Assembly (NCBI GenBank): GCA_030600865.1
Contig: JAUVUS010000020.1
Span: 1-12,868 of the forward strand
From: Bacteroidales bacterium
Lineage (GTDB): Bacteria; Bacteroidota; Bacteroidia; Bacteroidales; UBA12077
Reading direction: 5' to 3'
Length of the DNA stretch: 12,868 bases
The translations under genes were made by a program, and so were the position numbers. This document shows, in pieces, positions 6,492 to 12,868 of the stretch; the first letter of the stretch is position 1; each line of letters begins with the position of its first letter. A model generated the notes under the pieces. It was not told where the DNA came from. It worked only from the letters and a program-made list of their open reading frames with translations, and ran no database searches.

Positions 6492-9240
6492 AATTCCCAA
6501 GTTTAAATAGCCATGTTATTGTTAAGAAAGGTGTTCCTATTACTGAATATTTATAACTTTTAATTACTCCGTTTTCAGAGATAAAATAAACAGAATATGC
6601 ATTTTTTCGACCAGTTAAATTATAAACACTAAACATCCACGAACTATGTATTAGTTTGTCTTTTTTCAAGTTACCTTCAACTGTTAAGGACAAATCGGTT
6701 CTGAAATAATCAGGAATCCTATACTTATTTCTGTCTGAGTAGTCGATTAAAGGTGTATCATCAACATAATAAACCGATACCGGATAAGTAACGGGTTTTC
6801 CTTTTTGGTATGTTAATACAGCGGATAGTGTTACTCGTTTTGATACATTATAATTTATTACAGTGTTTAGTACATGAGGAATATCAAAATTTGAAGGATA
6901 TTCTTCACCATTATTGATTTGATCCCAGCTGTTATCACCATCTATATGAACAAATGAACGAGAATATGTGTAAGCTATCCATCCATCAATTTTACCACCG
7001 GTTTTCTTTAATAAAAATTCAGCCCCGTATGACTTTTGATCACCCTGTAATATCTCTGTTTCAATTACAGGATTATTAAGGAAATCTGCACCGTCTTTAA
7101 ATTCTGGGAAGTTGGTGGTTTTTTTATAAAATAATTCAACAGAACCTTCCAGATTTTTAGCTGGCATATTTCTAAAAACTCCTACTGATACTTGATTGCT
7201 TTTTGATGGTTTTAGATGATAGTCAGCCAATTTCCATTGAGTATTGGGAGCAACTGTTACTGTATTATTGAGCATAAACAAGTTTTGACTCATTTGATTA
7301 AACGCAAGTTTAATTGTTCCGTTTGGATCTGTTTCAAAATTCATTGACAATCTAAACTCAGGTGTTTTATACCATTTAATAGTTTCATTTGCATCAAAAT
7401 ATAGTGTATCATTAATATATCTGGTATCTCTTGGTTGATTATCAAGATATGTATAAACATCTTTGCTGCCTAGTGGTGTATAAAACGAGTATCTAAAGCC
7501 TACACTAATATTTAACCATGGAGTAACATCATATTTATCTGAAATATAAATTGCTGCTTCTAGTCCCTGTTCTTTTCCATGATTTATTGTTTTGCGTAGT
7601 GATTCTTCTCCATATGGAGTAATAGAACCTCTGTCAAGCTGATAAATGATACCACTAAACCCGAAATCAAGCTCATTAAATTCATTTAATGTTTGAGTAA
7701 AATCGGTACGTAATTCGTAATGATTAATTTCATAAGAATGTTTATATGCAGTAGAGATTTCCTGCATATCAGTTGTTTTAAAAGCATACTGGGAACCAAT
7801 AAGTGCTACATTCATTCTAAACAGATTATTAAAATTGTGATGTACATTAATTGAACTCCCTCTGTTTGAGTAGGTATAACTATTTATATCAGAAAGATCA
7901 AATCTATCATCACTGGAGTATGCAAAAACTGAAATCAGTGTTTTTTCGAAATCATAGTTTAATCCCAATGAAAAGTCGTTAAAGTTTGCACTACTGGTTC
8001 TGATTACCGGATCATCAATTCTTGATAAAATCCAATCAGAATAAGACGATCTTGCACTAAATAAAACCGAACTCTTATCTTTTTTAATAGGACCTTCTAA
8101 TGTTACATTTGCCGATAAAGGATTTACTCCGCCATGTAAGCTAAATTTTTTTCTATTTCCCTGTCGAGTTGTAATATTGAATACAGATGACAGTCTCCCT
8201 CCATATTCAGCAGGTATGTGTCCTTTATATATTGAGAAATCTTTAATAATATCTGAATTAAATGCAGGGAAAAATCCAAATAAATGTGATGTATTATAAA
8301 TTGGAACTTTATTAATATAAAATGCATTTTGATCAGAACTTCCACCTCTTACATTTAGCCCTGATGAACCTTCGCCCACACTTACAATTCCAGGGAGCAT
8401 TTCCGATACTTTTAGGATATCCCTTTCTCCCATCATCATTGGTATGGCTTTTATTGATTTTGCCGTTAATTTTTCAAGACCAGGATCCTTAAATTTAATA
8501 TCCATTTGTCGATCACCTTTAATAACAGCCTCTTGTAAAGAAAAAGTAGCGATTTTCAACTCAATTTTCATACTTCCATCAGAATATACATTGAGTAAAT
8601 ATTTATCTGTTTTATAACCCAATGAAGAAAATCGCGTATTATATTTCCCTTTATTTAATATGATTATAAAATATCCGTTTAAATCTGTAGCAGCACCTGT
8701 TTTAGTTTCCTCAATATATATAGTTGCTCCAATAATAGGTTCTCCTGTATCAATATCAAGAATTTTTCCTGCAATATTAATTTTACCATTACTTTGAGCA
8801 TTTTTATTCCCCACAATAATGGTTTCTATAACATCGGATTTTCTGCCGGAAATATAACGTTCTTTACTTTTTGTAATTTCTGTTTCATTATCAAGTGTTA
8901 AATCAACCTTTTCTTGCGTGAAATCAGGAAGTTCTTTTATTAATTCTTCATTTTCAAGAATAACAAAGTGTTCATGCCATTTAGAGACTTTAAGCTTTGT
9001 TCCTTTTAATGCAAAATTTATTGCATCGTTAATTGAAATGCTGTCAGATGATAATGATATTTTGATGTCTGCAGTTAGCTGCTTATCAAAAAATATTTTA
9101 GCATTTGTTTCTTTTTCAATAAGTTGAGCAAATTTGTTAAAAGAAATATTCTCAACATTACATGCAAAATAGTCCTTGTTTTGGGCATTTAATGTGATGC
9201 AAAAGAAGGATAATACTAAAATTAAAATAGATGTTTTCAA
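6478..9240 (-). CDS. STN-type TonB-dependent outer-membrane receptor
   Basis: A 920-residue outer-membrane receptor of the kind that imports ligands with energy from TonB/ExbBD. A signal peptide (1-19, ending LNAQ) is followed by an STN domain (about 25-100), a carboxypeptidase-regulatory-like domain (152-242; GKILDIDTGEPIIGATIYIE, DLNGYFIIIL), a plug (about 245-362; MLPGIVSVGEGSSGLNVRGG, AFYINKVPIYNTSHLFGFFPAFNSD, GHIPAEYGGRLSSVFNITTR) and a 22-strand-type barrel up to the end (FLTITWLFKL near the C-terminus). The start is TTG at 9240-9238: no ATG is nearby, and the TTG gives a complete signal peptide. It overlaps the stop of the upstream gene in a TTGA arrangement. The STN domain suggests a signalling role, yet no ECF sigma or FecR gene is in the window. 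It heads a receptor/DUF4249 module; the substrate is unknown. Confidence 0.95.
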   Translation of the reverse strand: MKTSILILVLSFFCITLNAQNKDYFACNVENISFNKFAQLIEKETNAKIFFDKQLTADIKISLSSDSISINDAINFALKGTKLKVSKWHEHFVILENEELIKELPDFTQEKVDLTLDNETEITKSKERYISGRKSDVIETIIVGNKNAQSNGKINIAGKILDIDTGEPIIGATIYIEETKTGAATDLNGYFIIILNKGKYNTRFSSLGYKTDKYLLNVYSDGSMKIELKIATFSLQEAVIKGDRQMDIKFKDPGLEKLTAKSIKAIPMMMGERDILKVSEMLPGIVSVGEGSSGLNVRGGSSDQNAFYINKVPIYNTSHLFGFFPAFNSDIIKDFSIYKGHIPAEYGGRLSSVFNITTRQGNRKKFSLHGGVNPLSANVTLEGPIKKDKSSVLFSARSSYSDWILSRIDDPVIRTSSANFNDFSLGLNYDFEKTLISVFAYSSDDRFDLSDINSYTYSNRGSSINVHHNFNNLFRMNVALIGSQYAFKTTDMQEISTAYKHSYEINHYELRTDFTQTLNEFNELDFGFSGIIYQLDRGSITPYGEESLRKTINHGKEQGLEAAIYISDKYDVTPWLNISVGFRYSFYTPLGSKDVYTYLDNQPRDTRYINDTLYFDANETIKWYKTPEFRLSMNFETDPNGTIKLAFNQMSQNLFMLNNTVTVAPNTQWKLADYHLKPSKSNQVSVGVFRNMPAKNLEGSVELFYKKTTNFPEFKDGADFLNNPVIETEILQGDQKSYGAEFLLKKTGGKIDGWIAYTYSRSFVHIDGDNSWDQINNGEEYPSNFDIPHVLNTVINYNVSKRVTLSAVLTYQKGKPVTYPVSVYYVDDTPLIDYSDRNKYRIPDYFRTDLSLTVEGNLKKDKLIHSSWMFSVYNLTGRKNAYSVYFISENGVIKSYKYSVIGTPFLTITWLFKLGNYASQ

Positions 9241-9923
9241 TTTTTAAAAGTATTACAAAAGTTAATTAATTCGTTAAGTTTTTGATCAGAAGCCTTTTTG
9301 ACTTTTATTTTATTTTGTTTTAAATAGTTTTTAATCTCTATTTTATTAGATGCATTTATTAATGATAAAAAGGTTCTGTTATTTTTATATTTTATTTTTT
9401 GGTTATCAACTTGTAAGTACATCGACTTTAATGGTTTTGAGAATACATAATTACTTGTTCCTGAAACGTTGGAAAGATTTAATTTCTTTTGCCAATGTTG
9501 TAATATCTTATATTTGCCTTTTCCAAAAACCTGATAAATTATATTAATAGAATCAGTACCAGCTATTAATTCAAAAGATTTATCATCGAGTGTAAATTCT
9601 TTAATTCTTTCTTTAAATAATTTAATAACAATTGTTCTGTGATTTAATTCAAATTTTAAAAGAATTTCCTGGTTGTATATATCATAATTTAATTGAAGGT
9701 CGTCAAATGTTTCTCCATTAAGATTTACTAAACCATATATGAAGTTTTGATCAACTAAATATTGATTTCCCTTTACAGTAGCTGGAACAGCATAAGAATA
9801 CTTAACCCCATTATAAATAATGGGGTTAAGTCCGTATATAGTATCAATATTTTCTTGCGAATAAGAATTATTGGTTATAGTTACTATTATTATTAATAGT
9901 AAGTTGAATCTCTGTTTTTTCAT
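9237..9923 (-). CDS. Exported protein of unknown function, first gene of the receptor operon
   Basis: A 228-residue protein with a signal peptide (about 1-22, ending NSYSQ) and no lipobox, so probably periplasmic. The pattern GLNPIIYNGVKYSYAVPATVKGNQYLV (31-57), then NLNGETFDDLQLNYDIYNQEILLKF (67-91), IKEFTLDDKSFELI (107-120) and YVFSKPLKSMYL (159-170), is one I associate with uncharacterised Bacteroidota proteins near DUF4249/TonB-receptor loci; I cannot name a Pfam entry for it. The C-terminal part (about 171-228) is Lys-rich, with NNRTFLSLINASNKIEIKNYLKQNK resembling a short helical region. It is the first gene of the operon, and its TGA overlaps the TTG of the receptor, so it may serve translational coupling as well as its own role. 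A 32-base palindrome lies within codons 31-42. Function not inferred; a periplasmic accessory of the receptor is plausible from context. Confidence 0.85.
   Translation of the reverse strand: MKKQRFNLLLIIIVTITNNSYSQENIDTIYGLNPIIYNGVKYSYAVPATVKGNQYLVDQNFIYGLVNLNGETFDDLQLNYDIYNQEILLKFELNHRTIVIKLFKERIKEFTLDDKSFELIAGTDSINIIYQVFGKGKYKILQHWQKKLNLSNVSGTSNYVFSKPLKSMYLQVDNQKIKYKNNRTFLSLINASNKIEIKNYLKQNKIKVKKASDQKLNELINFCNTFKN
9800..9831. repeat. 32-base near-perfect palindrome inside the first operon gene
   Basis: On the plus strand the left arm ACTTAACCCCATTAT (9800-9814) is an exact reverse complement of the right arm ATAATGGGGTTAAGT (9817-9831), with AA at the centre. The arms include CCCC/GGGG, so the hairpin would be stable in this AT-rich DNA. 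It lies about 93 bases after the start codon, in the coding strand of the exported protein, and no T-run follows on the transcribed strand, so it is not a classical intrinsic terminator. It could be an mRNA hairpin or a protein-binding dyad. Confidence 0.9.
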
Positions 9924-9982
9924 AAAATAATTTAGTAAACTTAGTAAATAATAAATTGCAATTTTGAATTATTTCTACCAAT

Positions 9983-10004
9983 AGTTCAATTCCTTCGATG
10001 AACT
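9983..10004. repeat. Inverted repeat AGTTCA/TGAACT upstream of the receptor operon
   Basis: AGTTCA (9983-9988) and TGAACT (9999-10004) are exact reverse complements separated by 10 bases, located 60-81 bases upstream of the first operon gene. The 22-base span has the geometry of a dimeric regulator site or a leader hairpin. Six-base arms can arise by chance. Confidence 0.35.
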
Positions 10005-10207
10005 GCATTTTATACTTAATTTAATTTCCCTGCTATAATTCGACTTTAATCGTTAAAAATAGTTTAAATTATTATTGTAAATACTAAACGTTAATATTTA
10101 ATAGTTTCAGTTAAAAATTATTAGAGTTATCAAAGATTATAGGATTGTGCCATTAATTATATTGTATTGTTATTCAGGATGATTAATTTTTTGAATTATT
10201 GTTGTTT

Positions 10208-10241
10208 TTTGCTTTTTTCAGAATTATATCCCATATATTTG
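10208..10241 (+). promoter_or_regulatory. Candidate promoter for the OMP/SCP2-redox unit
   Basis: TATATTTG at 10234-10241 matches the -7 consensus TAnnTTTG exactly. TTTG at 10208-10211 could be the -33 element, but the spacer is 22 bases, slightly long. The leader to the ATG at 10292 would be about 45 bases. Confidence 0.35.
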
Positions 10242-10291
10242 AATAATTAACAAAGGCGTATCATTTTTATTTACATGAAGTATTTTATCTT

Positions 10292-11041
10292 ATGTTAAAA
10301 AAAGTAATTTTAATATCTATATTATTTATGTCTTTGTTTTTAGTAAAAAAAACAAAGGGGCAGCAGTCCGATTCTTTAGCTTACAGAAATGTAATAAAAT
10401 ATAACCTTACAGCACCGATGCTTTGGGGAATAGAAAACTATATTTTTGAATACGAGCGTGTTCTTTCACCCACCCGAACATTTAGTATAGAGCTGGGATA
10501 CCGGACATTTCCAAAATTAATTGGTATTGGAAAAACAGATAGTGCTTTAATAGTACGCGACCACAAGAACAAAGGGGGAATAAGTGCAACTATTGACTAT
10601 CGGTTTTACTTAAAAAAAGAGAATAAGTATTCAGCACCACGCGGAATATATGTAAGTCCATATATAAACTATTTCAACAATAAAGTCGAAAATACTATTT
10701 CAACCTTTTATTCCGATTTAGCATCGGCTACAGTTACTACTCAAATAGATATTTTTGGTATAGGTGCTCAATTAGGGTATCAGTTTGTTTTTTATAATAG
10801 GTTTTCATTTGATATTTGTATAATTGGACCATCAATTGCATGGTATAATATTAACATGAAAGTAGCTGGTTCTATTAATATAGACGATGAAATTATTGAT
10901 GAAGAAATGGTTGAAATAATTCGTGAAAATTATCCCATTTTTGATATATTGTTCGATGAGTTTGAAATTAATAAAAGTGGAAGGATATCGCAATTATCTT
11001 TTGGTTATCGTTACTATTTTAAAGTAGGTTTTTTATTTTAG
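10292..11041 (+). CDS. Predicted outer-membrane beta-barrel protein
   Basis: A 249-residue exported protein. A basic and hydrophobic N-terminus (LKKVILISILFMSLFLV) acts as signal peptide, with cleavage probably near KGQ at 22-24. The rest is rich in amphipathic, aromatic beta-strands: VIKYNLTAPMLWGIENYIFEYERVL (34-58), FSIELGYRTFP, GISATIDYRFYLKK, GIYVSPYINYF, IFGIGAQLGYQFVFYNRFSFDICIIGP, and a last strand, ISQLSFGYRYYFKVGFLF, that ends in Phe as outer-membrane barrels do. The NLTAPMLWG...YERVL opening is like DUF3575-type small OMPs of Bacteroidota. An acidic stretch, DDEIIDEEMVEIIREN, interrupts the strands and may be an extracellular loop or a periplasmic turn. It lies 10 bases before the SCP2-redox gene, so the two are probably co-transcribed. 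The substrate or role cannot be inferred. Confidence 0.82.
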   Translation: MLKKVILISILFMSLFLVKKTKGQQSDSLAYRNVIKYNLTAPMLWGIENYIFEYERVLSPTRTFSIELGYRTFPKLIGIGKTDSALIVRDHKNKGGISATIDYRFYLKKENKYSAPRGIYVSPYINYFNNKVENTISTFYSDLASATVTTQIDIFGIGAQLGYQFVFYNRFSFDICIIGPSIAWYNINMKVAGSINIDDEIIDEEMVEIIRENYPIFDILFDEFEINKSGRISQLSFGYRYYFKVGFLF

Positions 11042-11051
11042 AGTTTATCTT

Positions 11052-12194
11052 ATGAAAGAACCATTATCACCTATACCTATAATGGAAAAGATGGTGGAGA
11101 AGTTAATGTTAGCTTATCCTCATCATGATCAAAAAGCAGAAGGAATAATTCAGTTTCATCTAAAGCATAACAATGAAAAAATAGACTGTTTTATACAATC
11201 AGATTTTGAAAATTTAGTATTGAACGAAGGTATTGCTGACAATCCAACGGTTACTATAAAATCAACATTTTATAATTGGTTAGATTTAGCAGGGGGAAGC
11301 TTAAATCCGATATTAGGTGTTATTAGTGGAAAACTTAAATTTAAAGGTGATACTTCATTTTTTAAGATTTTACCTCGTAAATCATTAAATGGTGAAGTGC
11401 TGGTTCCAGAAGATCCTGTTACAAGATTTGAAAAAAATCCTTCAAAATATTGGAAAAAACCACAAAAAGTTATTGTATTAAGCGCTTCTCCTCGAGGTCA
11501 AAACGGTTATACCGATTTTTATTTAAAGCCATTTATTGAAGGTATGAGAAAAAAAACTGAAGTTGAAATAGTTCATTTGAATAAATATCAAATTAAACCT
11601 TGTACCGGTTGTTTTTCATGTTGGATGAATACTTCGGGCCAATGTATGTTTCACTATAAGGATGATTTTCATGTTTTAGCAGAGAAGATGTTCGAAGCCG
11701 ATCTGACGGTATATGCTTTTCCAATATATGCTGATGGTATGCCAGGTATCTTAAAGAATTTTTTTGATCGTTCTGTAAGTCGTGCGTATCCTTATATGAT
11801 TGAAGGCATGAAGCGGGTCAGGCACCCCCGAAGATACATCAATAATAATAATTCAATGGTGATTTTTTCTATATGTGGATTTTTTGAAATGATAAATTTT
11901 GAACCAGTTCGTGCATATTTTAAAGCCTTGTCACATAACAGGCATACACCTGTTGTTGGTGAAATTTATCGTACAACAGCTGTAGGTTTATATGGTAACC
12001 CTTTTACATATAAAAGATTAAACAACATATTGCATGCATTGGAAAATGCAGGCGAAGAAATAATAGATTCGGGTAAAATAAAACGAAAAACAAAACGAAT
12101 AATTACCCAAAAAATTGGTGGTAAAAAACAAGATTTGGTGAATATTAATGAATGGTGGAACGAGAAAAAAGGAAGTAAAGATTATAACTATTAG
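11052..12194 (+). CDS. SCP2-like lipid-carrier/flavodoxin-fold oxidoreductase fusion
   Basis: A 380-residue cytoplasmic fusion with no signal peptide. Residues about 10-108 resemble an SCP2 sterol-carrier-like domain (GIIQFHLKHNNEKIDCFIQSDFENL, DNPTVTIKSTFYNWLDLAGG, GKLKFKGDTSFFKIL), which in other proteins binds acyl chains or lipids in a hydrophobic tunnel. Residues about 138-345 form an NADPH-dependent FMN-reductase/flavodoxin-like domain: SASPRGQNGYTD (144-155) is the FMN-phosphate loop and PIYADGMPGILKNFFDRS (224-241) the second flavin loop. Between them C184-x2-C187-x2-C190-x7-C198 (CTGCFSCW...GQC) fits the cysteine spacing of iron-sulfur flavoproteins. Expected role: FMN-dependent reduction, perhaps of a lipid or quinone presented by the SCP2 domain (inference). 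The preceding gene encodes an outer-membrane barrel. The tail is Lys-rich. Substrate unknown. Confidence 0.85.
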   Translation: MKEPLSPIPIMEKMVEKLMLAYPHHDQKAEGIIQFHLKHNNEKIDCFIQSDFENLVLNEGIADNPTVTIKSTFYNWLDLAGGSLNPILGVISGKLKFKGDTSFFKILPRKSLNGEVLVPEDPVTRFEKNPSKYWKKPQKVIVLSASPRGQNGYTDFYLKPFIEGMRKKTEVEIVHLNKYQIKPCTGCFSCWMNTSGQCMFHYKDDFHVLAEKMFEADLTVYAFPIYADGMPGILKNFFDRSVSRAYPYMIEGMKRVRHPRRYINNNNSMVIFSICGFFEMINFEPVRAYFKALSHNRHTPVVGEIYRTTAVGLYGNPFTYKRLNNILHALENAGEEIIDSGKIKRKTKRIITQKIGGKKQDLVNINEWWNEKKGSKDYNY

Positions 12195-12241
12195 TTATTT
12201 AAGGTATTGCTTTTAATTGAAAATATATACTAACCCTGTTA

Positions 12242-12868
12242 TCAGTTTTTTTTGTATTTCTCTGTATCGTATTCTTTTACAGGGTCGATGTTTAAAAACC
12301 TGGAAAGCCACTTTACTCCAAAATAAAATGGAACTGTATCAAGTAATGCGGATGTCATTTTAAAGAAGTAATTCGATAAAATTAGAATCATAAGGTAAGA
12401 AGCCACCTGATGCCCTTCTTGAATTTCTATTGCCTTTGCAAAATAAAATGTTATTAATACCACTGCAATTGAATCAATTAACTGGCTGGTAAGTGTCGAT
12501 CCGTTATTTCTTAACCAGAGATGTTTTCCTTTAGTAAGTTTCTTTAAAAAATGAAATACATGTACATCAACAAATTGGGCTGTTAAATAAGCTATCATCG
12601 ATGCTGCTGTTGCTCCAAATGTTAATTCACGAATTCTGAAGAAAGCAGTACTGTTTACAGAGGGATCTTCAGGAAGTATACCACCAAACCATAATACAAA
12701 AAGAACCCATAAATTAAGCAAAAGACCAGCCCATACCACCATGTTGGCTCTTCGTTTACCATATAACTCACATATAAAATCAGTACAAAGGAATGTAATT
12801 GGATAGGGTAAAACACCAACAAATACCATAAAATGTACTTTTGAACCGTTAAAGTTAAATGATAAGTC
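12242..12868 (-). CDS. yhhQ: Queuosine-precursor transporter, YhhQ/VUT family (5' end beyond the window)
   Basis: An integral inner-membrane protein of the VUT (DUF165) family, which in E. coli (YhhQ) takes up the queuosine precursors preQ0/preQ1. The reading frame is open to the right edge: thirteen codons before the Met at 12829 read DLSFNFNGSKVHF without a stop, so the true start lies outside. The window holds 208 codons plus stop. Family marks are LPYPITFLCTDFICELYGKRRA (residues 20-41 of the visible part), the following hydrophobic segments, the ASMIAYLTAQFVDVHVFHFLK block, LRNNGSTLTSQLIDS and FKMTSALLDTVPFYFGVKWL, which match VUT proteins closely. At least five membrane helices are visible. 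It converges with the SCP2-redox gene across a 47-base gap. Confidence 0.9.
   Translation of the reverse strand, partial: DLSFNFNGSKVHFMVFVGVLPYPITFLCTDFICELYGKRRANMVVWAGLLLNLWVLFVLWFGGILPEDPSVNSTAFFRIRELTFGATAASMIAYLTAQFVDVHVFHFLKKLTKGKHLWLRNNGSTLTSQLIDSIAVVLITFYFAKAIEIQEGHQVASYLMILILSNYFFKMTSALLDTVPFYFGVKWLSRFLNIDPVKEYDTEKYKKN

Larger units (their letters stand above)
9924..10291. other. Divergent intergenic region of 368 bases
   Basis: The region separates the minus-strand receptor operon from the plus-strand OMP operon and must hold promoters for both. It is very AT-rich and contains no open frame that looks real. Seen in it are a promoter candidate for the plus-strand genes (10208-10241) and an inverted repeat (9983-10004). 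On the minus strand AATCTTTG (10138-10131) is one mismatch from TAnnTTTG, but it lies some 210 bases from the start codon at 9923. No other good element was found for the operon. Confidence 0.7.

Noticed and set aside
9060..9091. Inverted repeat TTTTGAT/ATCAAAA with an inner GCAG/CTGC in the STN-coding part
   Set aside because: Short, imperfect between the two stems and within a conserved coding region; not beyond chance.
12195..12252. Possible terminator between the convergent SCP2-redox and yhhQ genes, ending in a run of eight T
   Set aside because: No stem of useful length precedes the T-run; only about three pairs can be drawn, and the run lies inside the yhhQ coding end.

Overview
The window is AT-rich and shows the marks of an anaerobic or marine member of the Bacteroidota, probably from the Bacteroidales/Marinilabiliales side (the order is an inference). 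The marks are a TonB-dependent receptor with STN and carboxypeptidase-regulatory-like domains, DUF4249 lipoproteins, a macroglobulin/plug protein, TAnnTTTG-type promoter elements and start regions with little or no Shine-Dalgarno sequence.

Left edge (1-1091): the 5' part of a thymidylate synthase gene and a complete DnaQ-like 3'-5' exonuclease gene, both on the minus strand. Each has a plausible Bacteroidota -7 element close upstream.

Centre (1290-9923, minus strand): one tightly packed operon of six genes, read from high to low coordinates. It encodes (1) a small exported protein of unknown function, (2) a 920-residue STN-type TonB-dependent receptor, (3-5) three consecutive DUF4249 lipoproteins and (6) a secreted MG2/plug-domain protein with no beta-barrel. 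Adjacent genes overlap by up to 14 bases or lie 2 to 13 bases apart, so they are probably co-transcribed and partly translationally coupled. By analogy with SusC/SusD systems, the receptor would be the outer-membrane channel and the DUF4249 lipoproteins its surface partners; the ligand cannot be read from the sequence. The last two DUF4249 copies are recent duplicates with a mosaic pattern: nearly identical in parts of the N-terminal third and divergent in the rest. The STN domain usually goes with FecI/FecR-type signalling, but neither gene is present here. The first gene of the operon contains a 32-base dyad with 15-base perfect arms that is not explained by annotation.

A 368-base divergent intergenic region (9924-10291) separates this operon from a two-gene plus-strand unit (10292-12194). 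That unit encodes a predicted outer-membrane beta-barrel protein and an SCP2-like/flavodoxin-fold fusion with a C-x2-C-x2-C-x7-C motif that may bind an iron-sulfur cluster. Right edge (12242-12868, minus strand): most of a YhhQ/VUT-family queuosine-precursor transporter, cut at its 5' end.

The most interesting material is the central locus (receptor, triple DUF4249, barrel-less plug protein and uncharacterised leader gene), the intragenic palindrome, the gene-conversion-like mosaic and the SCP2-redox fusion. No RNA genes, CRISPR arrays, insertion sequences or convincing intrinsic terminators were seen.
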